Below are positions 7,911 through 16,856 of a DNA stretch of 64,000 nucleotides, one piece after another. The first letter of the stretch is position 1. Every line of letters begins with the position of its first letter. Location of the stretch: contig NZ_JBKHUI010000004.1 in NCBI RefSeq assembly GCF_046569695.1, forward strand, positions 248,001 to 312,000. The letters run 5' to 3'. The position numbers and the translations under genes were made by a program. The notes below the pieces were generated by a model. It did not search any database, had not been told where the DNA came from, and saw only the letters and a program-made list of their open reading frames with translations. Origin of the DNA: Kluyvera sp046569695 (GTDB taxonomy: Bacteria; Pseudomonadota; Gammaproteobacteria; Enterobacterales; Enterobacteriaceae).

Positions 7911-9959
7911 ATGAGTCGTAAACAACTGGCCCTGTTCGAACCCTCTCTGGTTCGCCAGGCGTTGATCGATGCCGTAAAAAAACTGAGCCCGACCATTCAG
8001 TGGCGCAACCCGGTGATGTTTATCGTCTGGGTAGGCAGCGTGCTCACCAGCGCACTGGCCGTCGCCATGGCGCTAGGAACCCTGCCCGGTAATGCGTGGT
8101 TCAGCGGTGCTATCGCGCTGTGGCTGTGGTTTACCGTGCTGTTCGCCAACTTTGCCGAAGCGATGGCGGAAGGCCGCAGCAAAGCACAGGCCAACAGCCT
8201 GAAAGGGGTGAAGAAAACGGCGTTTGCCCGTAAGTTGCGCGAGGCCCGCTACGGGGCCGCGATGGATCACGTCCCGGCAGACGAGTTGCGTAAAGGCGAC
8301 GTCGTGCTGGTGGAAGCCGGGGATATCATTCCCTGTGACGGCGAAGTGATTGAGGGCGGCGCGTCGGTGGACGAAAGCGCCATTACCGGCGAATCTGCGC
8401 CGGTTATCCGTGAGTCCGGCGGCGACTTTGCCTCGGTGACCGGCGGGACGCGCATCCTCTCCGACTGGCTGGTCGTGCGCTGCAGCGTAAACCCTGGCGA
8501 AACCTTCCTTGACCGGATGATCGCCATGGTCGAAGGTGCGCAGCGTCGTAAGACACCTAACGAGATTGCCCTGACCATTCTGTTAGTCGCGCTGACTATC
8601 GTGTTCCTGCTGGCTACCGCCACCATCTGGCCGTTCTCGGCCTGGAGCGGCACGCCGATTAGCGTCACCGTGCTGGTCGCCCTGCTGGTGTGCTTGATTC
8701 CGACCACCATCGGCGGCCTGCTTTCCGCCATCGGCGTGGCCGGGATGAGCCGGATGCTCGGCGCCAACGTGATCGCCACCAGCGGTCGAGCGGTAGAAGC
8801 CGCCGGCGACGTGGACGTACTGCTGCTGGATAAAACCGGCACCATCACCCTCGGCAACCGTCAGGCTTCCCAGTTCCTGCCAGCCGATGGCGTGGACGAA
8901 AAAACGCTGGCCGATGCTGCGCAACTCTCATCGCTGGCGGACGAAACGCCGGAAGGCCGCAGCATCGTGGTGCTGGCTAAACAACGCTTCAATCTGCGCG
9001 AGCGGGATTTGCAAACGCTGCACGCCACCTTTGTGCCGTTTACCGCCCAAAGCCGTATGAGCGGGATCAACATTGACAACCGACTGATCCGCAAAGGCTC
9101 CGTCGATGCCATTCGCCGACATATCGAGAGCAACGGCGGCAGCTTCCCGCAGGACGTGGAGCAAAAAGTAGAAAGCGTTGCCCGCCTGGGCGCTACCCCG
9201 CTGGTGGTGGCCGAAGGCGCGCGGGTGCTGGGCGTTATTTCGCTGAAAGATATCGTTAAAGGCGGCATTAAAGAACGCTTCGCGCAGCTGCGCAAAATGG
9301 GTATCAAGACGGTGATGATCACTGGCGACAACCGCCTCACCGCCGCCGCCATCGCCGCCGAAGCGGGCGTGGATGACTTCCTGGCCGAAGCCACGCCGGA
9401 GGCAAAACTGGCGCTGATTCGTCAGTATCAGTCCGAAGGCCGCATGGTGGCGATGACCGGCGACGGCACCAACGATGCCCCGGCGCTGGCGCAGGCCGAC
9501 GTGGCGGTGGCGATGAACTCCGGGACCCAGGCGGCGAAAGAGGCTGGCAACATGGTGGATCTGGACTCGAACCCCACCAAGCTGATTGAAGTGGTGCATA
9601 TCGGTAAACAGATGCTGATGACCCGTGGTTCCCTGACCACCTTCAGTATCGCCAACGACGTCGCCAAATACTTCGCCATTATTCCGGCGGCGTTCGCAGC
9701 AAGCTGGCCGCAGCTGGGCGTGCTCAACATCATGCACCTGCACTCGCCAAACTCGGCAATCCTGAGCGCGGTGATCTTCAACGCCCTGATCATTGTCTTC
9801 CTGTTGCCGCTGGCGTTGAAAGGGGTGAGCTACCGTCCACTCTCCGCCTCGGCGATGCTGCGCCGTAACCTATGGATTTACGGTGCAGGTGGTCTGGTTG
9901 TGCCATTTATCGGCATTAAAGCTATCGATTTACTGCTGACCCTGTTGGGTCTGGTCTGA
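7911..9959 (+). CDS. kdpB: K+-transporting P-type ATPase subunit KdpB
   Basis: The ATP-hydrolysing P1A-type ATPase subunit of Kdp. The 682-residue protein equals E. coli KdpB in length. It carries the actuator motif TGES, the phosphorylation motif DKTGT at about D307, the nucleotide domain, MITGDNRLTAAAIA and GDGTNDAPALAQADV. The ATG at 7911 follows GGAG by nine bases and lies 20 bp after the kdpA stop; the frame continues open upstream inside kdpA, which is ignored. Confidence 0.97.
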   Translation: MSRKQLALFEPSLVRQALIDAVKKLSPTIQWRNPVMFIVWVGSVLTSALAVAMALGTLPGNAWFSGAIALWLWFTVLFANFAEAMAEGRSKAQANSLKGVKKTAFARKLREARYGAAMDHVPADELRKGDVVLVEAGDIIPCDGEVIEGGASVDESAITGESAPVIRESGGDFASVTGGTRILSDWLVVRCSVNPGETFLDRMIAMVEGAQRRKTPNEIALTILLVALTIVFLLATATIWPFSAWSGTPISVTVLVALLVCLIPTTIGGLLSAIGVAGMSRMLGANVIATSGRAVEAAGDVDVLLLDKTGTITLGNRQASQFLPADGVDEKTLADAAQLSSLADETPEGRSIVVLAKQRFNLRERDLQTLHATFVPFTAQSRMSGINIDNRLIRKGSVDAIRRHIESNGGSFPQDVEQKVESVARLGATPLVVAEGARVLGVISLKDIVKGGIKERFAQLRKMGIKTVMITGDNRLTAAAIAAEAGVDDFLAEATPEAKLALIRQYQSEGRMVAMTGDGTNDAPALAQADVAVAMNSGTQAAKEAGNMVDLDSNPTKLIEVVHIGKQMLMTRGSLTTFSIANDVAKYFAIIPAAFAASWPQLGVLNIMHLHSPNSAILSAVIFNALIIVFLLPLALKGVSYRPLSASAMLRRNLWIYGAGGLVVPFIGIKAIDLLLTLLGLV

Positions 9960-9969
9960 GGAAATAGAC

Positions 9970-10545
9970 ATGTCTGCATTACGTCCTGCTATCGTGATTT
10001 TTCTGTTCCTGGCGCTTATCACTGGGGGGCTCTACCCGCTGCTGACTACCGCGCTGGGGCAGTGGTTCTTTCCGGCGCAGTCGGGAGGGTCGTTGATTAT
10101 CGAAAACCATGAGATTCGCGGATCGTACCTGATCGGGCAGAACTTTACCGATCCCCGCTATTTCCAGGGCCGTCCATCGGCGACATCAGACTCCCCGGAT
10201 AACCCGATGGCATCCGGCGGTAGCAACCTGGCGGGCAGCAACCCGGCGCTGGATAAACTGTTTACTGACCGCATCACCGCCCTGCGTGCCGCTAACCCGA
10301 ATGCCAGCCGCGAGGTCCCGGTGGAACTGGTTACCGCCTCCGCCAGCGGACTGGACCCTAACCTGACGCCAGCCGCCGCGCTGTGGCAGGTACCGCGTAT
10401 CGCCAAAGCGCGCAACGTCCCGGCAGAGTGGCTGCGTAAAGAGGTAGAAGCCGCCACACATTCTCCGCTGCTCGGCTTTCTCGGACAACCTGTGGTAAAT
10501 ATTACTAAGCTGAATATGGCGCTGGATGCCCACAAGGATAACTGA
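9970..10545 (+). CDS. kdpC: K+-transporting ATPase subunit KdpC
   Basis: Single-span subunit of the Kdp complex that raises ATP affinity. The 191-residue product has an N-terminal membrane segment (about residues 8-28, IVIFLFLALITGGLYPLLTTAL) and a periplasmic domain with GSYLIGQNFTDPRYFQGRPS and the conserved VTASASGLDPNLTPAAA and NVTKLN-like end (NITKLNMALD). GAGGAA precedes the ATG. The stop TGA overlaps the first kdpD ATG by one base. Confidence 0.96.
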   Translation: MSALRPAIVIFLFLALITGGLYPLLTTALGQWFFPAQSGGSLIIENHEIRGSYLIGQNFTDPRYFQGRPSATSDSPDNPMASGGSNLAGSNPALDKLFTDRITALRAANPNASREVPVELVTASASGLDPNLTPAAALWQVPRIAKARNVPAEWLRKEVEAATHSPLLGFLGQPVVNITKLNMALDAHKDN

Positions 10546-13235
10546 TGATGACCGACGAGCCGCTGCGTCCCAACCCGGATCGCCTTCTGGAACAAGCCGC
10601 TGAAGCCCACCGTGGCAAGCTGAAGATTTTCTTCGGTGCCTGCGCCGGCGTGGGGAAAACCTGGGCGATGCTGGCCGAGGCGCAGCGTCTGCGGTCGCAA
10701 GGGCTGGATATTCTGGCGGGCGTAGTGGAGACGCACGGGCGTGAGGAGACTGCCGCGATGCTCAGCGGTCTCACCCTTCTGCCGCCAAAGCGTAGCGCCT
10801 ATCGCGGCCGCTACGTTTATGAGTTCGACCTTGATGCCGCCCTCGCCCGCCGTCCGGCACTGGTGTTGATGGACGAGCTGGCGCACAGCAATGCGCCCGG
10901 CTCGCGCCACCCGAAGCGCTGGCAGGACATTGATGAACTGCTGGAGGCGGGCATCGATGTTTTCACCACCGTTAACGTTCAGCACCTGGAAAGCCTCAAC
11001 GATATTGTCAGCGGCGTCACCGGCATTCAGGTGCGTGAAACGGTACCCGACCCCTTTTTCGATGCTGCCGATGAGGTGGTGCTGGTCGACCTTCCCCCGG
11101 ACGATCTGCGCCAGCGCCTGAACGAAGGTAAGGTCTATCTTGCCGGGCAGGCCGAACGCGCCATCGAGAACTTTTTCCGCAAAGGCAACCTGATTGCCCT
11201 GCGTGAACTGGCGCTGCGCCGCACAGCCGACCGTGTGGACGATCAGATGCGCGCCTGGCGCGATGGACAGGGGCAAGAAAAAGTCTGGCACACCCGCGAT
11301 GCCATTTTGCTGTGCATCGGCCACCACAGCGGCAGCGAAAAGCTGGTACGTTCTGCCGCCCGACTGGCGGCCCGCCTTGGCAGCGCCTGGCATGCCGTCT
11401 ATGTGGAAACCCCGACCCTACACCGCCTGCCAGAGCCGCAGCGCCGGGCCATTCTCAACGCCTTGCGCCTGGCGCAGGAGTTAGGCGCCGAAACGGCCAC
11501 GCTTTCTGAGCCATCGGAAGAGGCGGCGGTGATCCGCTACGCGCGCGAGCACAACCTCGGCAAAATCGTGATTGGTCGCCAGAAAAAACGTCACTGGTGG
11601 CGAGGCGAACGCTTTGGCGAACGAATTTCCCGCCATGCGCCAGAGCTGGATCTGCTGGTCGTCGGCGTTGATGAATCGCCCCTTCCCCTGCCGGAGCGGG
11701 CGCGCGATCAGCGTCCATTTATGGATAAGTGGCGGGTGCAGATTCGCGGCTGCCTGGTGGCGCTGGGTCTGTGCGCCGGTATTACGCTGATTGCCGATCA
11801 ATGGCTGATGGCCTTTGAGGCCGCCAACCTGGTGATGCTGTATCTGCTGGGCGTGGTGATCGTCGCGCTGTTTTACGGCCGCTGGCCGTCGGTGCTCGCC
11901 ACGGTGATTAACGTAGTCAGCTTCGATCTCTTTTTCATTGCCCCGCGCGGGACGCTCGCCGTCTCCGACGTGCAGTATCTGCTCACCTTTGGCGTGATGC
12001 TCACCGTGGGTCTGGTTATCGGTAATCTCACCGCGGGCGTGCGCTATCAGGCGCGCGTGGCCCGCTATCGCGAACAGCGCACCCGTCATCTCTATGAAAT
12101 GTCCAAAGCGCTTGCCGTGGGCCGCAACGCTTACGATATCGCCCACACCTGCGAGCAGTACATTCGCAGCACTTTCCACGCGTGCAGCCAGGTGCTGATG
12201 CCGGATGAGCAGGGAAAGCTGACGTCGCTGACCCATCAGGACGGTATGACACCGTTGGATGACGCCATCGCCCACTGGAGCTTTGATAAAGGGCTACCGG
12301 CCGGGGCGGGAACCGATACTCTGCCCGGCGTACCGTACCTGATCCTGCCGCTACGTAGCGCCGATAAAACTCACGGGCTTATCGTGGTCGAGCCCAATAA
12401 CCTGCGTCAGCTGATGATCCCAGAGCAGCAGCGCCTGCTGGAAACCTTCACCCTGCTGGTTGCCAGCGCGCTGGAGCGCCTGGCGTTGACCGAAAGTGAG
12501 GAACAATCGCGGCTTATCAGCGCCCGCGAAAGCCTGCGCAACTCCCTGCTGGCCGCGCTTTCTCACGATCTACGTACGCCGCTGACGGTACTGTTTGGCC
12601 AGGCGGAAATCCTGACGCTTGACCTTGCCAGCAGCGGCTCGCCGTACGCCCCGCAGGCCAACGAAATTCGCCAGCACGTGCTCAATACCACGCGACTGGT
12701 AAACAATTTGCTGGATATGGCGCGTCTGCAGTCGGGCGGCTTTAATTTGAATAAAGAGTGGCTGACGCTCGAAGAAGTGGTCGGCAGCGCGCTGCGCATG
12801 CTGGAGCCGAGCCTTAACGGTCGGCATATCGCCCTCTCCCTGCCCGACCCGCTGATGCTGGTCCACATCGACGGCCCACTGTTTGAACGCGTGCTGATTA
12901 ACCTGCTGGAAAACGCCGTGAAGTATGCCGGTCACGACGCCGGGATAGGTATCGCCGCCGTCACCAAAGATGACCATCTGCTGCTCGACGTCTGGGACAG
13001 CGGTCCGGGCATTCCCGGTGGGCAGGAAGAACATATTTTTGCCAAGTTTACCCGTGGGCATAAAGAGTCTGCGATCCCCGGCGTCGGGCTGGGGCTGGCG
13101 ATCTGCCAGGCGATTGTCGATATTCACGGCGGGACGCTCACCGCCAGCAACCGCCCGGAAGGCGGCGCCTGTTTTCGTGTTACACTTCCGTTAGAACAAC
13201 CACCTGAACTTGATGAGGGACACGACGGCCTGTGA
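10545..13235 (+). CDS. kdpD: sensor histidine kinase KdpD
   Basis: Membrane sensor kinase that responds to low K+ and turgor stress and phosphorylates KdpE. The 896 residues show, in order, the N-terminal KdpD domain with Walker A GACAGVGKT (31-39), a universal-stress-protein-like domain, four membrane segments (about 400-500), a GAF-like region, the H box SHDLRTPL (about 674-681), then the N box NLLENAVKYAG and GVGLGLAICQAIVDIHGG. Start is either the ATG at 10545 (one-base overlap with kdpC) or the next codon. The stop overlaps the kdpE GTG by four bases. Confidence 0.97.
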   Translation: MMTDEPLRPNPDRLLEQAAEAHRGKLKIFFGACAGVGKTWAMLAEAQRLRSQGLDILAGVVETHGREETAAMLSGLTLLPPKRSAYRGRYVYEFDLDAALARRPALVLMDELAHSNAPGSRHPKRWQDIDELLEAGIDVFTTVNVQHLESLNDIVSGVTGIQVRETVPDPFFDAADEVVLVDLPPDDLRQRLNEGKVYLAGQAERAIENFFRKGNLIALRELALRRTADRVDDQMRAWRDGQGQEKVWHTRDAILLCIGHHSGSEKLVRSAARLAARLGSAWHAVYVETPTLHRLPEPQRRAILNALRLAQELGAETATLSEPSEEAAVIRYAREHNLGKIVIGRQKKRHWWRGERFGERISRHAPELDLLVVGVDESPLPLPERARDQRPFMDKWRVQIRGCLVALGLCAGITLIADQWLMAFEAANLVMLYLLGVVIVALFYGRWPSVLATVINVVSFDLFFIAPRGTLAVSDVQYLLTFGVMLTVGLVIGNLTAGVRYQARVARYREQRTRHLYEMSKALAVGRNAYDIAHTCEQYIRSTFHACSQVLMPDEQGKLTSLTHQDGMTPLDDAIAHWSFDKGLPAGAGTDTLPGVPYLILPLRSADKTHGLIVVEPNNLRQLMIPEQQRLLETFTLLVASALERLALTESEEQSRLISARESLRNSLLAALSHDLRTPLTVLFGQAEILTLDLASSGSPYAPQANEIRQHVLNTTRLVNNLLDMARLQSGGFNLNKEWLTLEEVVGSALRMLEPSLNGRHIALSLPDPLMLVHIDGPLFERVLINLLENAVKYAGHDAGIGIAAVTKDDHLLLDVWDSGPGIPGGQEEHIFAKFTRGHKESAIPGVGLGLAICQAIVDIHGGTLTASNRPEGGACFRVTLPLEQPPELDEGHDGL

Positions 13236-13909
13236 CCAGCGTTTTAATTGTTGAAGATGAACAAGCCATCCGCCGTTTTCTGCGCACCGCGCTGGAGGCT
13301 GAAGACCTGCGCGTTTTTGACGCCCCTACGCTCCAGCGAGGCCTGCTGGAAGCCGCCACGCGCAAGCCTGACCTGATCATTCTCGACCTCGGCCTTCCCG
13401 ACGGTGACGGGCTGGATTTTATCCGCGACATTCGTCAGTGGAGCCCGGTACCGATTATTGTGCTGTCGGCGCGCAGCGAAGAGAGCGATAAGATTGCCGC
13501 GCTTGATGCGGGCGCGGATGACTACCTCAGTAAGCCGTTTGGCATTGGCGAGTTACAGGCTCGTCTTCGCGTTGCGCTACGCCGCCATGCGGGCAGCCAG
13601 CCAAATGACCCTATCGTGAACTTTTCAGATACCACCGTCGACCTCGCCGCGCGTCGTATCACACGCGGCGGCGAAGAGATCCACTTGACCCCGATTGAAT
13701 TTCGTCTGCTGGCGGTGTTGCTCAACAACGCGGGAAAAGTGCTCACCCAGCGCCAGTTGCTTAACCAGGTCTGGGGACCCAATGCCGTAGAACATAGTCA
13801 CTATTTGCGCATTTATATGGGTCACCTTCGCCAGAAGCTGGAAATAGATCCCGCGCGCCCTCAGCATTTATTAACCGAAACCGGAATTGGCTATCGGTTT
13901 ATGTTGTGA
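13232..13909 (+). CDS. kdpE: response regulator KdpE (OmpR family)
   Basis: DNA-binding response regulator that activates kdpFABC. It is 225 residues, as in E. coli. The receiver domain has the acidic pair ED at 8-9, the phospho-acceptor Asp in LIILDLGLPDGDG (D52) and the KPF lysine; the C-terminal winged helix has LTPIEFRLLAVLL and HSHYLRIYMGHLRQKLE. It starts at GTG inside the kdpD end (GTGA overlap), a typical coupled arrangement. Confidence 0.97.
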   Translation: MTSVLIVEDEQAIRRFLRTALEAEDLRVFDAPTLQRGLLEAATRKPDLIILDLGLPDGDGLDFIRDIRQWSPVPIIVLSARSEESDKIAALDAGADDYLSKPFGIGELQARLRVALRRHAGSQPNDPIVNFSDTTVDLAARRITRGGEEIHLTPIEFRLLAVLLNNAGKVLTQRQLLNQVWGPNAVEHSHYLRIYMGHLRQKLEIDPARPQHLLTETGIGYRFML

Positions 13910-14075
13910 ATACTTATTCATAATCACTCGTTTCTTCATTTATTATTTCACCGCAATATTAACTATACGCCGCAAAATATTACCGCGGCGTCACCATCCT
14001 TATTTAAACTAAATATTAAACAGCTCATTTACAATATTGAAACAAAACAGCATTTAATCCTGGCATCACTCCTAC

Positions 14076-14099
14076 CAATAATGGAAAATTTCATTATTG
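14076..14099. repeat. AT-rich palindrome between kdpE and speFL
   Basis: CAATAATG and CATTATTG form perfect 8-bp arms around an A/T core. It lies 112 bases before the speFL start in the 278-bp kdpE-speFL gap. It might be an operator or a weak kdpE terminator; no regulator is recognised. The rest of the gap is AT-rich with no other feature seen. Confidence 0.35.
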
Positions 14100-14187
14100 A
14101 TCTTGTTATGTTGATCATCCTCACAGTTTTAAGACCATTCAGAGATAAAATGACTCCGCCATAAGATATTCATCGAAGGTATACGAA

Positions 14188-14292
14188 ATGGAAAACAATA
14201 ACCGATTGATGCCTCATATTCGACGGACAACACATATTATGATGTTTGCCCATCGCAATAGTTTCGATTTTCACTTCTTTAACGCCCGATAA
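14188..14292 (+). CDS. speFL: speF leader (arrest) peptide SpeFL
   Basis: A 34-residue leader peptide, MENNNRLMPHIRRTTHIMMF then AHRNSFDFHFFNAR, nearly the same as E. coli SpeFL (OrfL in Salmonella). In those species the nascent peptide binds ornithine in the ribosome exit tunnel, stalls the ribosome at the stop codon and prevents Rho-dependent termination before speF. The ornithine-sensing HIRRTTHIM and C-terminal HRNSFDFHFFNAR parts are preserved. An AAGG lies upstream. It is too short for standard gene callers. Confidence 0.92.
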   Translation: MENNNRLMPHIRRTTHIMMFAHRNSFDFHFFNAR

Positions 14293-14310
14293 GTCTCCCG
14301 ACTTCGGGCG
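14283..14310 (+). promoter_or_regulatory. nested hairpins at the speFL stop codon
   Basis: CGCCCGA (14283-14289) can pair with TCGGGCG (14304-14310), overlapping the last two sense codons of speFL. The 3' arm can instead join a shorter hairpin, CCCGA/TCGGG at 14297-14308. The two are mutually exclusive, and a ribosome stalled at the speFL stop would block the longer one. This fits the known attenuation mechanism, but the pairing is read by eye. Confidence 0.55.
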
Positions 14311-14373
14311 CCTCGCAGTTATTCCCTGCTAATACGGGCTTACGCCTGTAGCCAGCGCTCGCTCTGACAAACC

Positions 14374-14500
14374 TATACCCTAAACAATTCGAGTTACAGG
14401 AAGGCGGCAAGGGAGTGAATCCCAATGAGCTTACTCTAGTAAGTGATTCGGGTGAACGCGCACAGCCAACGCACCTACAACTTGAAGTCTGACGGGTATA
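14374..14500. repeat. ERIC element (enterobacterial repetitive intergenic consensus)
   Basis: A full-length 127-bp ERIC/IRU element bounded by TATACCC and GGGTATA. Recognisable internal blocks are GAGTTACAGGAAGGCGGCAA, GTGAATCCC, the central GAGCTTACTCTAGTAAGTGA and GCAGCCAACGCACCT-like sequence (here ACAGCCAACGCACCTACAAC). It lies within the speFL-speF leader, 82 bases after the speFL stop and 160 bases before speF. Confidence 0.93.
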
Positions 14501-14660
14501 AAGCTTCCGGCCACCGGACCGGCTGGGTTTGCCACATTCAAAAAAAGCTCACGCCCTGACGTTATTGTCAGCGAGATCGTTTTGCTTTTTTTCCGGCGAT
14601 ATCAATTTCTCATTCGGGAAATTGAGGGACTGCTATTACCTAAAAATAAAGAGATGAAAA

Positions 14661-16856
14661 ATGTCTGAATTAAAAATTGCCGTAAGCCGTACTTGCCCGG
14701 ACTGTTTTACTACCCAGCGTAGTATTATCAATACCTGCGACACTCACTTTATTGATGTTGCTGCTGCCGTATTATCTATTGAAGACGTTGAGTGCGGTAA
14801 ACTCGATGAAATAGACGCCACGGGTTATAACCTGCCAGTATTTATTGCTATTAATAAAGACCAAATTGTTCCCGCCGAATATCTCTCACGTATTCAAGGG
14901 GTATTTGAGCATGACGAAACCCGCAACGACTTCTATGGTCGCCAGCTGGAATCGGCGGCACACAAGTATGAAGTGAATCTGCGTCCACCATTCTTTAGCG
15001 CGCTGGTCGATTACGTCGCGCAGGGTAACAGCGCGTTTGACTGCCCGGGGCATCAGGGTGGTGAATTCTTCCGTCGCCACCCTTCCGGCAACCAGTTTGT
15101 TGAATACTTTGGCGAAACCCTGTTCCGCTCTGACCTTTGCAACGCCGACGTGGCAATGGGTGACCTGCTGATCCACGAAGGCGCGCCGTGCATTGCGCAG
15201 CAGCACGCGGCCAAAGTGTTTAACGCTGATAAAACCTACTTCGTCCTGAACGGCACCTCTTCTTCAAACAAAGTGGTGCTGAATGCCCTGCTCACCCCGG
15301 GCGACCTGGTGCTGTTTGACCGTAACAACCACAAATCCAACCACCACGGCGCACTGTTACAGGCGGGTGCCACGCCAATTTATCTGGAAACCGCACGTAA
15401 CCCGTACGGCTTTATTGGCGGTATCGATGCCCACTGCTTTGAAGAAAGCTATCTGCGTGAACTGATTGCCGAAGTCGCGCCAAACCGCGCGCGTAATCAG
15501 CGTCCGTTCCGCCTGGCGGTCATTCAGCTCGGCACCTACGACGGCACGATTTATAACGCCCGTCAGGTGGTTGATAAAATTGGTCATCTTTGCGACTACA
15601 TTCTGTTCGACTCCGCTTGGGTCGGCTACGAACAGTTTATTCCGATGATGGCCGACTGCTCGCCGCTGCTGCTTGAACTCAACGAAAACGATCCAGGGAT
15701 TCTGGTCACGCAATCCGTTCACAAACAGCAGGCGGGCTTCTCTCAGACCTCGCAGATCCACAAGAAGGATAGCCATATCAAAGGCCAGCAGCGCTATGTT
15801 CCGCATAAACGTCTCAATAACGCCTTTATGATGCACGCCTCCACCAGCCCGTTCTACCCGCTGTTTGCTGCGCTGGACGTTAACGCCCGCATGCACGAAG
15901 GTCAGGCAGGCCGCAATATGTGGATGGACTGCGTCTCCAACGGTATCGAAGCGCGTAAGCTGATCCTCGACAACTGCCACCATATTCGTCCGTTCGTGCC
16001 AGCCGACATTGACGGTAAACCATGGCAGTCATGGCCGACCGAGAGCATCGCTAACGATCTGCGTTTCTTCCACTTTGTTCCAGGCGAGCGCTGGCACGGT
16101 TTTGAAGGCTATGCCGAGCATCAGTACTTTGTCGACCCATGCAAACTGCTGCTGACCACGCCGGGCATCAACGGTGAAGGTGAATATGACACCTTTGGTG
16201 TACCGGCCACCATTCTGGCGAACTACCTGCGTGAACACGGCGTGGTACCGGAAAAATGCGACCTCAACTCCATCCTGTTCCTGCTGACGCCAGCGGAAGA
16301 TATGGCCAAGCTGCAGCAGCTTGTGGCCCTGCTGGTACGTTTCGAAACGCTGCTGGAAGCCGATGCGCCGCTGCAAGAGGTGCTGCCATCGCTCTACGGC
16401 CAGCATAAAGACCGCTACGCGGGTTACACCCTGCGCCAGCTGTGTCAGGAAATGCACGATCTGTACGCTCGCCACAACGTGAAACAGCTGCAAAAAGAGA
16501 TGTTCCGTAAGTCACACTTCCCACGCGTCAGCATGAACCCGCAGGATGCCAACTACGCTTATCTTCGTGGTCAGGTTGAGCTGGTGCCGCTGTCGATGGC
16601 GGAAGGCAAAATCGCCGCCGAAGGTGCTCTGCCGTATCCTCCAGGCGTGCTGTGCGTTGTTCCTGGTGAAATCTGGGGTGACTCCGTTCTGCGTTACTTC
16701 AAAGCGCTGGAAGAAGGCATCAACCTGCTGCCGGGCTTCGCGCCAGAGCTGCAAGGGGTTTATATCCAGGAGCACGACGGCCGCAAAGAAGTGTGGTGCA
16801 ACGTGATTGAGACTCAGCAGCCGCAGCCTGCCCTGCTGAAAGGGGAGAAATTATGA
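14661..16856 (+). CDS. speF: inducible ornithine decarboxylase SpeF
   Basis: PLP enzyme converting ornithine to putrescine, part of acid-stress defence and polyamine supply. The 731-residue product has the fold-type-I Orn/Lys/Arg decarboxylase layout: N-terminal wing domain (about 1-110), PLP domain with FDCPGHQGGEFF and the Schiff-base lysine K355 in SVHKQQAG, and the C-terminal domain ending near EVWCNVIE. It shares an ATGA overlap with potE, so the decarboxylase and its antiporter are co-translated. Expression is expected to depend on the speFL leader upstream. Confidence 0.97.
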   Translation: MSELKIAVSRTCPDCFTTQRSIINTCDTHFIDVAAAVLSIEDVECGKLDEIDATGYNLPVFIAINKDQIVPAEYLSRIQGVFEHDETRNDFYGRQLESAAHKYEVNLRPPFFSALVDYVAQGNSAFDCPGHQGGEFFRRHPSGNQFVEYFGETLFRSDLCNADVAMGDLLIHEGAPCIAQQHAAKVFNADKTYFVLNGTSSSNKVVLNALLTPGDLVLFDRNNHKSNHHGALLQAGATPIYLETARNPYGFIGGIDAHCFEESYLRELIAEVAPNRARNQRPFRLAVIQLGTYDGTIYNARQVVDKIGHLCDYILFDSAWVGYEQFIPMMADCSPLLLELNENDPGILVTQSVHKQQAGFSQTSQIHKKDSHIKGQQRYVPHKRLNNAFMMHASTSPFYPLFAALDVNARMHEGQAGRNMWMDCVSNGIEARKLILDNCHHIRPFVPADIDGKPWQSWPTESIANDLRFFHFVPGERWHGFEGYAEHQYFVDPCKLLLTTPGINGEGEYDTFGVPATILANYLREHGVVPEKCDLNSILFLLTPAEDMAKLQQLVALLVRFETLLEADAPLQEVLPSLYGQHKDRYAGYTLRQLCQEMHDLYARHNVKQLQKEMFRKSHFPRVSMNPQDANYAYLRGQVELVPLSMAEGKIAAEGALPYPPGVLCVVPGEIWGDSVLRYFKALEEGINLLPGFAPELQGVYIQEHDGRKEVWCNVIETQQPQPALLKGEKL

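Noticed and set aside
10158..11393. A 411-codon minus-strand frame across kdpC and kdpD
   Set aside because: It crosses two real genes on the opposite strand and has no family resemblance.
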